From: Achromobacter sp. UMC46
GTDB taxonomy: Bacteria; Pseudomonadota; Gammaproteobacteria; Burkholderiales; Burkholderiaceae_B
NCBI RefSeq assembly: GCF_014170335.1
Contig: NZ_LZZS01000033.1
Coordinates: 1 to 64,000, forward strand
Reading direction: 5' to 3'
DNA: 64,000 nt
In this document: in pieces, positions 7,690-16,086 of the stretch
Layout of the letters: every line of letters begins with the position of its first letter
How positions within the stretch are numbered: the first letter of the stretch is position 1
Made by a program: the position numbers and the translations under genes
Notes under the pieces: generated by a model
The model's database searches: none
The model's input: the letters and a program-made list of their open reading frames with translations, nothing else
What the model was told of the DNA's origin: nothing

Positions 7690-9006
7690 TCACGGTTTGG
7701 GGCTGACGCGCCAGATCACGTTGCCGACGTCGTCGGCCACCAGCAGATCGCCTTGGCGGTCGACGGCGACCCCCACGGGGCGGCCCTGCGCCTGTCCGCT
7801 GTCGTTCAGGAAGCCCGTCAACACGTCGCGGGACTCGCCGTCGGGCGCGCTGCCCTTGAACGGCACGAAGATGACCTTGTAGCCGCTGCGCGGGTCGCGG
7901 TTCCACGAGCCGTGCTGGCCTACGAACATGCCGTCCGCATAGGGGGCGGGCAACCGGGCGCCGCCCGACCAGGCCAGCCCCAGCGACGCCGTGTGCGGGC
8001 CGAGCGCATAGTCGGGCACGATGGCGCGCGCCACCAGGTCGGGGCGGGGCGGCGTGACGCGGGTGTCGACGTGCTGGCCGAAGTAGCTATAGGGCCAGCC
8101 ATAGAAGCCCCCGTCGCGCACCGACGTCATGTAGTCGGGCACCAGGTCGCTGCCCAACTCGTCGCGTTCGTTCACGGCGGTCCACAGGGTCTTGCCGTCG
8201 GGCGCCCAGGCCATGCCGACCGGATTGCGCAGGCCGGTGGCGTAGAGCCGCTTGGCGCCGCTGGCCACATCGATTTCCCAGATGGCGGCGCGGCCTTCTT
8301 CGATCTCGATGCCTTTTTCCGCGACATTGCTGTTGGACCCCACGGTGACGTACAGCTTGCTGCCGTCGGGGCTGGCGATCAGGTTCTTGGTCCAGTGCTG
8401 GTTGATGCCGGCGGGCAGGTCCGTGACCTTCACGCCCGGGGCCGAGATCTGCGTTTGCCCGGCTTCGTACGGAAAGCGCAGGACGGCGTCGGCGTTGGCG
8501 ACGTACAGCTGATTGCCGATGAGCGCCATGCCGAAGGGCGAGTTCAGACCTTGCAGCAAGACGCTGCGCGTCTCCGCGACGCCGTCGTGGTCCGCGTCCC
8601 GCAGCAACGTGATGCGATTGGCGCTGGGAGTCCGGGCTCCGGCGCCCTTCATGATGATGCCGGCTGCCCACGCCTTCAGCCCCCCGGGCGCGTCTGCGGG
8701 CTTGGGCGGCGCGTTGGTCTCGGCCACCAGCACGTCGCCGTTGGGCAGCACGTACAGCCAGCGGGGATGGTCCAGGCCGCCGGCAAACGCGTTGACGGCC
8801 AGGCCGGCCGCCGCCACGGGCTGCGCTCCCCCGACCCAGCCGACGGCCTTCGCCGTGTTGACGGTGGGAATCACGGTGGTATTGGGAGGAGGCAATGTCG
8901 GCGCGGGGCCCATGCCCGCTTCGACGGGCAGGGTAGCGACTTCGCCGCAGGCGGTTAGCCCGGCCAGAATCAGACTGGCCGCAGCCAGGATACGCAGAAC
9001 GGGCAT
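7690..9006 (-). CDS. Sorbosone dehydrogenase-family lipoprotein (PQQ-type beta-propeller)
   Basis: 438-aa member of the glucose/sorbosone dehydrogenase family, six-bladed beta-propellers that generally bind PQQ and oxidise sugars or aldehydes in the periplasm. Residues 1-20 form a lipoprotein signal with lipobox LTAC, so the mature protein is probably membrane-anchored. Propeller sequence includes [51 protein letters not shown] and the C-terminal [27 protein letters not shown]. Start ATG 9006 has GGAG 8 bases upstream. Azurin follows on the same strand after 175 bp, so a dehydrogenase-to-azurin electron path is plausible but not shown. The exact substrate is not predictable. Confidence 0.85.
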   Translation of the reverse strand: MPVLRILAAASLILAGLTACGEVATLPVEAGMGPAPTLPPPNTTVIPTVNTAKAVGWVGGAQPVAAAGLAVNAFAGGLDHPRWLYVLPNGDVLVAETNAPPKPADAPGGLKAWAAGIIMKGAGARTPSANRITLLRDADHDGVAETRSVLLQGLNSPFGMALIGNQLYVANADAVLRFPYEAGQTQISAPGVKVTDLPAGINQHWTKNLIASPDGSKLYVTVGSNSNVAEKGIEIEEGRAAIWEIDVASGAKRLYATGLRNPVGMAWAPDGKTLWTAVNERDELGSDLVPDYMTSVRDGGFYGWPYSYFGQHVDTRVTPPRPDLVARAIVPDYALGPHTASLGLAWSGGARLPAPYADGMFVGQHGSWNRDPRSGYKVIFVPFKGSAPDGESRDVLTGFLNDSGQAQGRPVGVAVDRQGDLLVADDVGNVIWRVSPKP

Positions 9007-9071
9007 GATGCGACTCCAAGGCTATCCATGCGTGACATCATACTCATACGGCTTGGCCGCAGCGAGCCGCT

Positions 9072-9383
9072 TCAGTCGTCGAAACGGCTGCGCGTGACGG
9101 CGCCCGATTGCGGGTCCACGTACAGCTTCACGCGCTGGCCTTGCGGGTCGTACGCCTTGACTTCGTAGCCGTGCTTTCTGGAGCGTTCGATCTCGGAGAT
9201 GTTGCGGTAGCCGGCGGCTTCCATCTTGTCGTAGACCTGGCGGATCGTCAGCATCGGCGCGGCGGGGGCGGTTGCGGCCGGGGTTGCGGCCGGAACGGCG
9301 GCCTGTGCGTGTGCCGCGGTGCCCGCGACCAGGGCGGAAGCGCCGATTGCCAGGGCGGCCAGGGTGTGCTGAATACGCGTCAT
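9072..9383 (-). CDS. Secreted PepSY-domain protein
   Basis: 103-aa exported protein: signal peptide residues 1-27 (ending AHAQ), an Ala/Pro linker, then one PepSY domain from about residue 43 (LTIRQVYDKMEAAGYRNISE) with the typical KAYDPQGQRVKLYVDPQSG hairpin. Such single-domain proteins sit in the periplasm and often neighbour two-component systems. Start ATG 9383 is preceded by AGGAG. It is divergent from a second PepSY gene and a two-component operon across a 170-bp region carrying three GTTCATGC boxes, which suggests shared control. Molecular role unknown. Confidence 0.85.
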   Translation of the reverse strand: MTRIQHTLAALAIGASALVAGTAAHAQAAVPAATPAATAPAAPMLTIRQVYDKMEAAGYRNISEIERSRKHGYEVKAYDPQGQRVKLYVDPQSGAVTRSRFDD

Positions 9384-9458
9384 GATGAGTAGCTCCTAGG
9401 ATGATGTGGGGGAAAAGCAGGCCGTTATCGCGACCTTGGGTCCATTATTCGGGTTGGC

Positions 9459-9516
9459 GCATGAACCGTTTCTGAAGCCGCCGTTCATGCCTGGTTCATG
9501 CTCCGCGCGGTATAAA
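9459..9516. promoter_or_regulatory. GTTCATGC boxes and -10 element of the PepSY/two-component operon
   Basis: GTTCATGC occurs twice in direct orientation at 9483-9490 and 9494-9501, an 11-base period, and once inverted at 9459-9466. Direct half-sites with an 11-base period are the usual arrangement for OmpR/PhoP-class response regulators. TATAAA at 9511-9516 can serve as the -10, which places the direct repeats over the -35 position. This fits activation by, and autoregulation through, the downstream response regulator. Binding itself is inference. Confidence 0.55.
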
Positions 9517-9554
9517 AGATGATCCATCCCCCAATTTTTTCAAGAGGTCCGGCA

Positions 9555-9917
9555 TTGCGGCAGCCCCTTTCGACCCGGCGCAAACGCCGCGGCATCCTGT
9601 TGTCTGGATGTGCGCTGGCGCTGTTGCTGATCACGGGGCCGGTCTGCGGACTGGCCGGCGACAGCGACCACGAGCGCGCCCGCCAGGCCCTGGAAGCCGG
9701 CAAGGTATTGCCGTTGGGCGCGGTGCTGGATATTGTCGAACGCGATTTTCCAGGGCAGGTCGTCAAAGTCGAGTTCGAAGAGGACGACGACGAATTCATC
9801 TACGAGATCCGGGTGCTGCAAAGCGGTGGCGGCATCCTCAAGCTGAAGATCGACGCGCGCGACGGCGCGCTGCTGGCCGTCAAGGGCCGCGACATCAAAT
9901 TCAAGGGCAAGGACTGA
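9555..9917 (+). CDS. Membrane-anchored or secreted PepSY-domain protein
   Basis: About 120 aa if translation starts at TTG 9555, which has AGAGG 7 bases upstream. An ATG at 9519 would give 132 aa but nearly coincides with the likely -10 element and would lie upstream of the expected transcript start. N-terminal TRRKRR followed by a hydrophobic stretch ending GPVCGLA resembles a signal peptide or anchor. The PepSY domain (ALDIV-like AVLDIVERDFPGQVVKVEFE) follows, with a very acidic EEDDDEF segment. The stop overlaps the response-regulator start by one base (TGATG), so these genes are coupled. PepSY partners of two-component systems may modulate the sensor (inference). Confidence 0.75.
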   Translation: MRQPLSTRRKRRGILLSGCALALLLITGPVCGLAGDSDHERARQALEAGKVLPLGAVLDIVERDFPGQVVKVEFEEDDDEFIYEIRVLQSGGGILKLKIDARDGALLAVKGRDIKFKGKD

Positions 9918-10579
9918 TGCGCATACTGGTGGTGGAAGACGAACCCACGCTGGCCGCACAACTGGCCGATGCGCTGCGCGGCGCGGGCTATACCGTGGAC
10001 GTGTCGGGCGACGGCGAATCGGCGCGTTTCCTGGGCGACGTGGAAGCATTCGACGCGGTGGTGCTGGATCTGGGGCTGCCCGTCATGGACGGGCTGACCG
10101 TGCTGAAACTATGGCGCGCCGCTCAACGCAACATGCCGGTGCTGATCTTGACTGCGCGCGACAACTGGCATGAGAAAGTGGCTGGCATCGACGCCGGCGC
10201 GGACGACTACCTGACCAAGCCCTTCCACATGGAAGAATTGCTGGCGCGGGTGCGCGCGCTGTTGCGCCGCAGTACGGCGCATGCCAGCGCGCAGTGGCGT
10301 TGCGGCCCGCTGATGCTGGACACGCGCCAGGCCAAGGTCACGATCGACGGCCAGGCGCTGACGCTCACCAGCCACGAATTCAAGGTGCTGTCGGTATTGA
10401 TGCAGCGCGCGGGCGACGTCGTGTCGCGCACGGAGCTGGTCGAACACATCTACGCGCAGGATTTCGACCGCGATTCCAACACCATCGACGTATTCATCGG
10501 CCGCCTGCGCAAGAAGCTGCCACCCGACACCATCGAAACCGTGCGCGGGCTGGGCTACCGACTGGCGGCGCAGGGATGA
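9917..10579 (+). CDS. OmpR/PhoP-family response regulator
   Basis: 220-aa cytoplasmic response regulator. Receiver domain residues 1-115 with acidic pocket E7-D8, phosphoacceptor D51 (LDLGLPVMDG) and K101 (TKPF). Winged-helix DNA-binding domain from about 125, with LTSHEFKVLSVLMQRAGDVV and the recognition-helix region SNTIDVFIGRLRKKL. The family usually binds direct repeats with an 11-base period, matching the GTTCATGC boxes upstream of the operon. The gene overlaps the PepSY stop by 1 base and the histidine kinase start by 4 bases (ATGA). It is closest in layout to PmrA/QseB-like regulators, but I do not assign a specific orthologue. Confidence 0.93.
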   Translation: MRILVVEDEPTLAAQLADALRGAGYTVDVSGDGESARFLGDVEAFDAVVLDLGLPVMDGLTVLKLWRAAQRNMPVLILTARDNWHEKVAGIDAGADDYLTKPFHMEELLARVRALLRRSTAHASAQWRCGPLMLDTRQAKVTIDGQALTLTSHEFKVLSVLMQRAGDVVSRTELVEHIYAQDFDRDSNTIDVFIGRLRKKLPPDTIETVRGLGYRLAAQG

Positions 10580-11961
10580 TGCGGGCGCGCGCGGGCATGC
10601 CAGGTTCCTTGCGGCTGCGCCTGCTGGCCGGCACGCTGGCCTGGATCCTCGTGTCCGTGGCCTTGGCCGGCTGGGGGCTGGCCAGCCTGTTCCGCCAGCA
10701 CATCACCCAGCAACTGCAAGCCGAACTGACGTTGCACCTGAACCAGCTGACGGCGGCGGTCAACGCCGGCGCGGATGGCCGGCCGGTGGTGGACCCGCCG
10801 CCGAACGATCCCCGCCTGGAGCAGCCGCTGTCGGGCCTGTACTGGCAAGTCGACCGGCTGGCCGACGGCGGCAAACCGGCGCTTGTCGGCGCGGCGCGCT
10901 CGCGGTCGTTGTGGGACCAGACGCTGGAAATGCCGGACACGCCGCGCGCCGGGGCCGGCGATCAGACCTACGACATCGCGGGGCCCGGCGGACGCCGACT
11001 GGAGGCGGTGGCGCGCATCCTGAAACCGGCGGAAGAAGACGCCGCGCCGTTGCGCCTGGTGGTGGCGGCCGACCGCAGCGTCCTGGCCGAACCCATCAGC
11101 CGTTTCAACGGCATGCTGGCCATTGCGCTGGGCGCGCTTGCGGCCGGGCTGACGGCGGCAGCAGTGGTCCAGGTGGTGGTGGGCTTGCGGCCGCTGGCCC
11201 GGTTGCGGCGCCAATTGGCCCGGCAGAACGCTGGCGGCAGCCGCATCGAAGGCCGCTTCCCCAGCGAGATCCAGCCGCTGGTCGACGACTTCAACAAGGT
11301 GCTGGCGATGAACGCCGAGATCGTGCAGCGCGCGCGCACGCAGGCCGGCAATCTGGCGCATGCGGTCAAGACGCCGCTGGCGATCCTGGCCAACGCGGCC
11401 TCACGCGACGGCAGCGTGCCGGCGTCGCTGGTCGACGAGCAGGTGGGGATGGCGAACCGGCAGATCGACCATCATCTGGCACGCGCGCGGGCGGCGGCCT
11501 CGTCAGGCGCCGCCGCCGATGGCCGTGCCCCGTTGCTGGAGGCGGCGCAGGGGCTGGTGCGCGTCATGCAGCGCTTGTACGCGCAACGCGGCCTGGGCAT
11601 CGAGATAGCGGAGGTTTCCCCGGACCTGTTGTTCCGGGGTGAGCAGCAGGATCTTCAGGAAATGCTGGGCAATCTGCTGGACAACGCCTGCAAATGGGCG
11701 GCGAGCCGGGTGCGGATCACCGCGGAACCGGCAGACGCGGGACGCTTGCTGCTGCACATCGACGACGATGGCCCGGGCATCGAAGACCACGAGCGCGAGC
11801 GCATCTTCCTGCGTGGGGTGCGCATGGACGAGCAATTGCCCGGGTCGGGCCTGGGCCTGGATATCGTGCGCGATCTGGCGGGCACGTACGGCGGCGAGGT
11901 CCACGCGGGCCGCTCGCCGCTGGGCGGGCTGCGGGTGTCCTTGTGGCTACCCGCCGCCTGA
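10576..11961 (+). CDS. Sensor histidine kinase
   Basis: 461-aa inner-membrane kinase, partner of the preceding response regulator. TM1 at about residues 12-40, a periplasmic sensor region to about 172, TM2 about 175-200 (LAIALGALAAGLTAAAVVQVVVG), then a HAMP-like linker. The phosphoacceptor is H262 in LAHAVKTPL, a PhoQ-like H-box. The ATPase domain has N-box NLLDNACKW, G1 DDDGPGIED and G2 GSGLGLDIV. Two adjacent ATG codons (10576, 10579) are possible starts; the first overlaps the regulator stop. The stimulus is unknown; the linked PepSY proteins may take part in sensing or tuning. Confidence 0.92.
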   Translation: MMRARAGMPGSLRLRLLAGTLAWILVSVALAGWGLASLFRQHITQQLQAELTLHLNQLTAAVNAGADGRPVVDPPPNDPRLEQPLSGLYWQVDRLADGGKPALVGAARSRSLWDQTLEMPDTPRAGAGDQTYDIAGPGGRRLEAVARILKPAEEDAAPLRLVVAADRSVLAEPISRFNGMLAIALGALAAGLTAAAVVQVVVGLRPLARLRRQLARQNAGGSRIEGRFPSEIQPLVDDFNKVLAMNAEIVQRARTQAGNLAHAVKTPLAILANAASRDGSVPASLVDEQVGMANRQIDHHLARARAAASSGAAADGRAPLLEAAQGLVRVMQRLYAQRGLGIEIAEVSPDLLFRGEQQDLQEMLGNLLDNACKWAASRVRITAEPADAGRLLLHIDDDGPGIEDHERERIFLRGVRMDEQLPGSGLGLDIVRDLAGTYGGEVHAGRSPLGGLRVSLWLPAA

Positions 11962-11977
11962 GGGCCGCACATGCTCT

Positions 11978-12406
11978 TTACTTCACCAGCGTGACCGGCA
12001 CTTCCGCCAATTGCAGCACCTGATTGGCGACCGAGCCGATCAGGATGTTGGCCAGCGAGCCGTTGCCGCGGGTGCCCATCACGACGCGGGCGCAGCCGTG
12101 GTCGCGGGCATAGCCGGCGATTTCTGTCGCGGCGTGGCCGAATTCGATATGGCTGGTGTAGTCGACGCCGGCCACGTCCAGCAGTTTGCGCGCTTCGTCG
12201 GTGGCCTCTTGGCCTTCGCGGGCGTAGAACTCGTCGATCATGTCTTGCGTGATCAGCCGCGAAAGGCCGGCGCGCCCCTGCGTGGGCGTCTGCACGTTGA
12301 TCAGGTGGATGCGCGCGGCAGCGGCGCCTGCGGCCAGTTGGCGAGCGTACAGCACGGCGCGGTTGGCATTGTCGGAGCCGTCGACGGGGACCAGAATGTT
12401 CAGCAT
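11978..12406 (-). CDS. Universal stress protein (UspA family), copy 1
   Basis: 142-aa single-domain universal stress protein. Start ATG 12406 was chosen for GGAGC 5 bases upstream; an upstream ATG at 12424 overlaps the neighbouring stop and lacks support. It opens MLNILVPVDGSDNA and contains the nucleotide-binding GTRGNGSLANILIGSVANQV loop (G-2x-G-9x-G-S type), so ATP binding is expected. It ends LAEVPVTLVK. It lies immediately downstream of a paralogue with the same ending, giving a tandem pair on the minus strand, convergent with the histidine kinase gene. Confidence 0.92.
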   Translation of the reverse strand: MLNILVPVDGSDNANRAVLYARQLAAGAAAARIHLINVQTPTQGRAGLSRLITQDMIDEFYAREGQEATDEARKLLDVAGVDYTSHIEFGHAATEIAGYARDHGCARVVMGTRGNGSLANILIGSVANQVLQLAEVPVTLVK

Positions 12407-12423
12407 GATTGCTCCTTGATGCA

Positions 12424-12849
12424 TTACTTGACCAGCGTGACGGGCAATTCCGTCAGATGCAGGACCCGGGTGGCGACGGATCCCATGAACAGCGACGAGA
12501 CCGAACCCAGGCCGCGCGAGCCCATGTAGATCTCGTCGGCGCCCGTTTCGTCGGCGATGCGGGCGATGGTGTCGGCGGCGGCGCCGATTTCGACGCGGGC
12601 CTCGAAGGGCACGCCGGCCTGCGACAGCAGGCTGCTGGCTTCCTGCAGCGCGGCGCGGCCCTCGTCCTGGTAATAGGCGTCGATCTCGGCTTGCGACAGG
12701 CCGCGGCCGATCTTGCCGGATTTCAGGGGGATCTGGACGCTGAGCAGGTCGACGCGTTCGACCGGGTCGTAGGCGCGGGCCGCCAGCAAGGCCTGGACAG
12801 CATGGATGGCGGGTTGCGAGCCGTCTACCGGGATCAGGATGCGTTTCAT
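12424..12849 (-). CDS. Universal stress protein (UspA family), copy 2
   Basis: 141-aa universal stress protein starting MKRILIPVDGSQPA at ATG 12849; the adjacent ATG at 12852 is also possible, and AGGAGACG precedes both. The nucleotide loop reads GSRGLGSVSSLFMGSVATRV and the end LTELPVTLVK. It is a tandem paralogue of the following gene, from which it is separated by only 17 bases, so the two are probably co-transcribed. Members of this family are typically induced by growth arrest, oxygen limitation or envelope stress; which applies here cannot be read from the sequence. Confidence 0.92.
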   Translation of the reverse strand: MKRILIPVDGSQPAIHAVQALLAARAYDPVERVDLLSVQIPLKSGKIGRGLSQAEIDAYYQDEGRAALQEASSLLSQAGVPFEARVEIGAAADTIARIADETGADEIYMGSRGLGSVSSLFMGSVATRVLHLTELPVTLVK

Positions 12850-13010
12850 CATCGTCTCCTTATTTTGTGTGTGCGAGCCGCGGGAAGCGGAGCGTTCTAC
12901 TGTATTCGAATTATTCGCCTGTTTCGCCGTCCGGGCGATGCGCGGGATCAATCTGTTGGCGTAGTCGACGTCGGCCTCAACTTTGGTCGGGGCCAGGGCC
13001 GGCCCGCCGC

Positions 13011-13814
13011 TCAGCGCCAGCGCTCAGGCGTGACGGCCGCCTCCAGCGGCAGGCCCAGCAGGCGGCTGGCCAGCGCCGCCAGCGCAGGTGCGCTGCCGGT
13101 GGTCTCCAGGCGCATTTCGCCCGCGTCCGTCGCGCGCAGCAGGCCGCGTTCCTGCAACTGGTGGCGCAGCCAGCGGGCTACGGGGGATCCGGTTTCCAGA
13201 AGCGGCACGCCGGGGCCCGCCGCCGCCTGGATCGCATCGCGCAGGAACGGAAAATGGGTGCAGCCCAGCACTAGCACATCGGCGCCGGCTGCGCGCAGTT
13301 CCGCCACCGGCGCGCGCACGGCGGCCTCGACGCGCGGGCCGGCAAGCTCGCCTTGTTCCACCAGTCCGACCCATTCCGGGCAAGGCCGCAACAGGATGCG
13401 CACTTCGGGCGCTTCGCGTCGGACCAGCGCGGCGAACTTCGGGCTGGCCAACGTGCCGGTGGTGGCGAACACGCCCACGACGCCGCTGTGCGTCAGGTGG
13501 GCGGCGGGCTTGATGGCGGGCTCGACGCCGATGATGATCAGGTGGGGGTGGCGGCGGCGCAGTTGCGCGATGGCGGCGGCGGTGGCGGTATTGCAGGCCA
13601 CCACCACGGCTTTCGCCTGGCGCGAGACGAAGTAATCGGTCAGCGCATGGGCGCGCTCTTCGACAAAGGCCTGCGTCTTTTCGCCGTAGGGCACATGAGC
13701 GGAATCGGCCACATACAGCAGCGATTCGTGGGGCAGCGCGTCGCGGATCGCGCGCAGCACGCTCAGGCCGCCGACGCCGGAGTCGTACACGCCGATGGGG
13801 GATTCGGGAAACAT
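13011..13814 (-). CDS. murI: Glutamate racemase
   Basis: 267-aa enzyme interconverting L- and D-glutamate, supplying D-Glu for peptidoglycan. N-terminal GVYDSGVGGLSVLRAI carries the conserved Asp-Ser pair (D11, S12). The two catalytic cysteines are C74 (ACNTATA) and C185 (LGCTHFP), both intact. Length is typical. Start ATG 13814 gives the standard N-terminus of the family; longer open sequence upstream is non-homologous. Flanked by universal stress proteins and a LysR gene, with no cell-wall genes adjacent. Confidence 0.96.
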   Translation of the reverse strand: MFPESPIGVYDSGVGGLSVLRAIRDALPHESLLYVADSAHVPYGEKTQAFVEERAHALTDYFVSRQAKAVVVACNTATAAAIAQLRRRHPHLIIIGVEPAIKPAAHLTHSGVVGVFATTGTLASPKFAALVRREAPEVRILLRPCPEWVGLVEQGELAGPRVEAAVRAPVAELRAAGADVLVLGCTHFPFLRDAIQAAAGPGVPLLETGSPVARWLRHQLQERGLLRATDAGEMRLETTGSAPALAALASRLLGLPLEAAVTPERWR

Positions 13815-13888
13815 GGTCGAAATGCGGGGTTGCGAAGGTCGGACGAGGATGGCGGGAAGTGTAGCGCCGGGCCAAGGCGCCGAGGCGG

Positions 13889-14818
13889 CTAGGAAGCGAG
13901 CGGGGGAGCCTGGGCGCGGTGGCGGCGCACTTCCTCGATCAGCTTGCGGGTGGCGCCGGACTGCGGCGCGTCGCGCCAGATCAGGTTCAGCGGGGCGCGC
14001 AGTTCGACCGGATCGTTGACGCTGACGTACACCACGCCTTCGATGTTCACGCGGCGCAGCGACGCGGGCACCAGCGACACGCCCAGGCCGGCCGCCACCA
14101 GGCTCAGCGTGGACAGCATGCGTGGCGCTTCCTGCGCGATGCGGGGGCTGAAGCCCGATGCGCTGCACGCCGTGATGATGGCGTCATACAGGCCGGGGCC
14201 GCTGTGGCGCCGGTACAGGATCAGGGATTCCTCGGCCAGCTCGGACAGCGCGATGTGCCGGCGCGTGCGGCCCTTGACCGCGGGATGGTCGGCGGGAAAC
14301 GCCGCCAGCATGGTTTCTTCCAGCACGGTTTCCTCGACCACGCCCGGGCCGGGTCCGTACGAGCCCCGGATGAACGCCACGTCCACCCGGCCTTCATTGA
14401 CGGCCTCACGCAGCTCGCCGGTGCTGCTTTCCTCAAGCACCAGCCGCACGTTCGGCGCGCTTTCGCGGAAGCGCCGGATGACCGACGGCACGAAGGGATG
14501 GAACGCTGCCGATCCGGTGAAACCGACCGTCAGCCGGCCGGCTTCGCCCTGGGACACGCGGCGCACGCCGTCCACAGCCTGGTCCACCAGCGCGATGATG
14601 TTGCGCGCGTCGTCGACCAGGGCGCGTCCGCTTTCGGTCAGCTCCATGCCGCGCGGCAGGCGGTGGAACAAGGTCACGCCCAGCTCGTGCTCCAGCACGC
14701 GGATCTGCTGGCTGAGCGGTGGTTGGCGGATGCCCAGCCGGGCCGCGGCCTTGGTCAGATGGGACTCCTCGGCCACGGCCAGGAAGTAGCGCAGAAGACG
14801 CAGATCGACTGATGCCAT
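13889..14818 (-). CDS. LysR-type transcriptional regulator
   Basis: 309-aa LysR regulator. Start ATG 14818 gives the usual short lead into the helix-turn-helix (MASVDLRLLRYFLAVAEE, then IRQPPLSQQIRVLEHELG). The effector-binding domain begins near residue 90 (GRLTVGFTGSAAFHPF), a sequence type common in regulators of the CatR/BenM-like branch. It is divergent from the split chromate transporter pair over 139 bp. ATATGA (14828-14833) and TCATAT (14846-14851) in that gap form an inverted repeat suited to a LysR dimer. Control of the transporter genes is a reasonable inference; a chromate link is not shown. Confidence 0.9.
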   Translation of the reverse strand: MASVDLRLLRYFLAVAEESHLTKAAARLGIRQPPLSQQIRVLEHELGVTLFHRLPRGMELTESGRALVDDARNIIALVDQAVDGVRRVSQGEAGRLTVGFTGSAAFHPFVPSVIRRFRESAPNVRLVLEESSTGELREAVNEGRVDVAFIRGSYGPGPGVVEETVLEETMLAAFPADHPAVKGRTRRHIALSELAEESLILYRRHSGPGLYDAIITACSASGFSPRIAQEAPRMLSTLSLVAAGLGVSLVPASLRRVNIEGVVYVSVNDPVELRAPLNLIWRDAPQSGATRKLIEEVRRHRAQAPPLAS

Positions 14819-14827
14819 ATGCAATGA

Positions 14828-14851
14828 ATATGATTTATTAAGTGGTCATAT
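14828..14851. promoter_or_regulatory. Inverted repeat between LysR and chromate transporter genes
   Basis: ATATGA and TCATAT are exact reverse complements separated by 12 bases, in an AT-rich patch of an otherwise GC-rich stretch, 10 bases upstream of the LysR start. Candidate binding site for the adjacent LysR protein. Confidence 0.4.
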
Positions 14852-14957
14852 ATTAGACATTATCTGAGGCGAAGAGTAGGCTGCCATCTCGTTATTCCTC
14901 TTCCGGCACGGCGACGCGCCACCCCAGGTCCACCGGTCTTCGGCCGGCCAAAACAAC

Positions 14958-15533
14958 ATGAATGCAGCATCTTCCACCCTTGAGGCCGGCCTTCGGCCTC
15001 CCCCCACTTGCGGGCAGTTGTTCTACGGTTTCCTCATGCTTGGCCTGACGGCGTTCGGCGGCGCGCTGCCCCTGGCGCGCCGCATGGTGGTCGAGAAGCA
15101 CCGTTGGCTGAGCGGGCCCGAATTCACCGATCTGCTGGGCCTGTGCCAGTTCCTGCCGGGCGGCAACATCATCAATCTGTCGGTCGCGCTGGGCATGAAG
15201 TTCCGAGGGCCTCGTGGCGCGTTCGCGGCGCTGATGGGCCTGATCCTGGCGCCGTCCGCCATCGTCATCCTGCTGGGCATGGTGTACGACCGCTTCCAGA
15301 GCGATCCGCACATCCAGCATCTGTTCGCCGGTCTGGCGGCCGCAGCGGCGGGGCTGCTGATTTCGATGGCGGTCAAGATCGGCGTGCCGGTGGTCAAGCG
15401 CCGCGACTGGCTGGCCGGCGTGGTGGCCACGGCCTGTTTCGTGGCGGTCGCCGTGCTGCGGATTCCGCTGCTGCCGACGATGGCGGTGCTGACGCCGCTG
15501 AGCATCCTGCTGGTCTGGAGGCAACGTCGATGA
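14958..15533 (+). CDS. Chromate transporter, N-terminal-type half (short-chain ChrA)
   Basis: 191-aa membrane protein of the CHR family. Chromate transporters are either long two-domain proteins or, as here, pairs of single-domain proteins. The conserved segment [19 protein letters not shown] and the [18 protein letters not shown] motif (CHR signature) are present near residues 30-80, followed by several hydrophobic helices. The stop overlaps the start of the second half by 4 bases (ATGA). CHR proteins export chromate by exchange or proton coupling, but many family members have untested substrates. Next to a divergent LysR gene. Confidence 0.88.
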   Translation: MNAASSTLEAGLRPPPTCGQLFYGFLMLGLTAFGGALPLARRMVVEKHRWLSGPEFTDLLGLCQFLPGGNIINLSVALGMKFRGPRGAFAALMGLILAPSAIVILLGMVYDRFQSDPHIQHLFAGLAAAAAGLLISMAVKIGVPVVKRRDWLAGVVATACFVAVAVLRIPLLPTMAVLTPLSILLVWRQRR

Positions 15534-16054
15534 TCCAGACCCTGATCTCGCTGGCCCTGATCTTCTCGCAACTGTCCGTGCTGGCGTTCGGCGGCGGCAA
15601 CACCATCCTGCCCGAAATGCAGCGCCAGGTCGTGGACGTGCACGGCTGGATGACGGCGGCCGATTTTTCCGCGCTGTTTGCCTTGGGCCAAGCCGCGCCG
15701 GGCCCCAACCTGATGGTGGTCACGCTGGTCGGCTGGCACGTCGCGGGCGGGTGGGGCATGCTGGTCACGACCATCGCCAAGTTCGGCCCGTCGTCGCTCA
15801 TCACCATCCTGGCGCTGGGCCTGTGGGAACGTTTCAAGGACCGCCCGTGGCGAGGCGTGATCCAGGCCGGCATCTTCCCGATGACGGTCGGCCTGGTCGC
15901 GGCCAGCGCCGCGCTGATCACCGAGGCCTCGGTGCACTCCTGGCTGCTGGGGGCGATCACGGCCGTGGTGGCGTTGCTGGGCAGCACCACGCGCATTCAT
16001 CCGCTATGGCTGCTGTTCGGCGGCGCGCTGGTGGGTTTGCTGGCGATCGGTTAG
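15530..16054 (+). CDS. Chromate transporter, C-terminal-type half (short-chain ChrA)
   Basis: 174-aa partner of the preceding gene, with the second copy of the CHR signature: [21 protein letters not shown] near residue 17 and [19 protein letters not shown] near residue 50. About five hydrophobic segments follow. Start ATG 15530 overlaps the upstream stop, implying equimolar synthesis, as expected if the two halves form one transporter with opposite membrane orientation (established for other short-chain pairs). 32 bp downstream lies a DUF1345 membrane gene that may share the transcript. Confidence 0.88.
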   Translation: MIQTLISLALIFSQLSVLAFGGGNTILPEMQRQVVDVHGWMTAADFSALFALGQAAPGPNLMVVTLVGWHVAGGWGMLVTTIAKFGPSSLITILALGLWERFKDRPWRGVIQAGIFPMTVGLVAASAALITEASVHSWLLGAITAVVALLGSTTRIHPLWLLFGGALVGLLAIG

Positions 16055-16086
16055 CGTTAGGGCACTTGCCGCGCGTAGGAGCCCCG

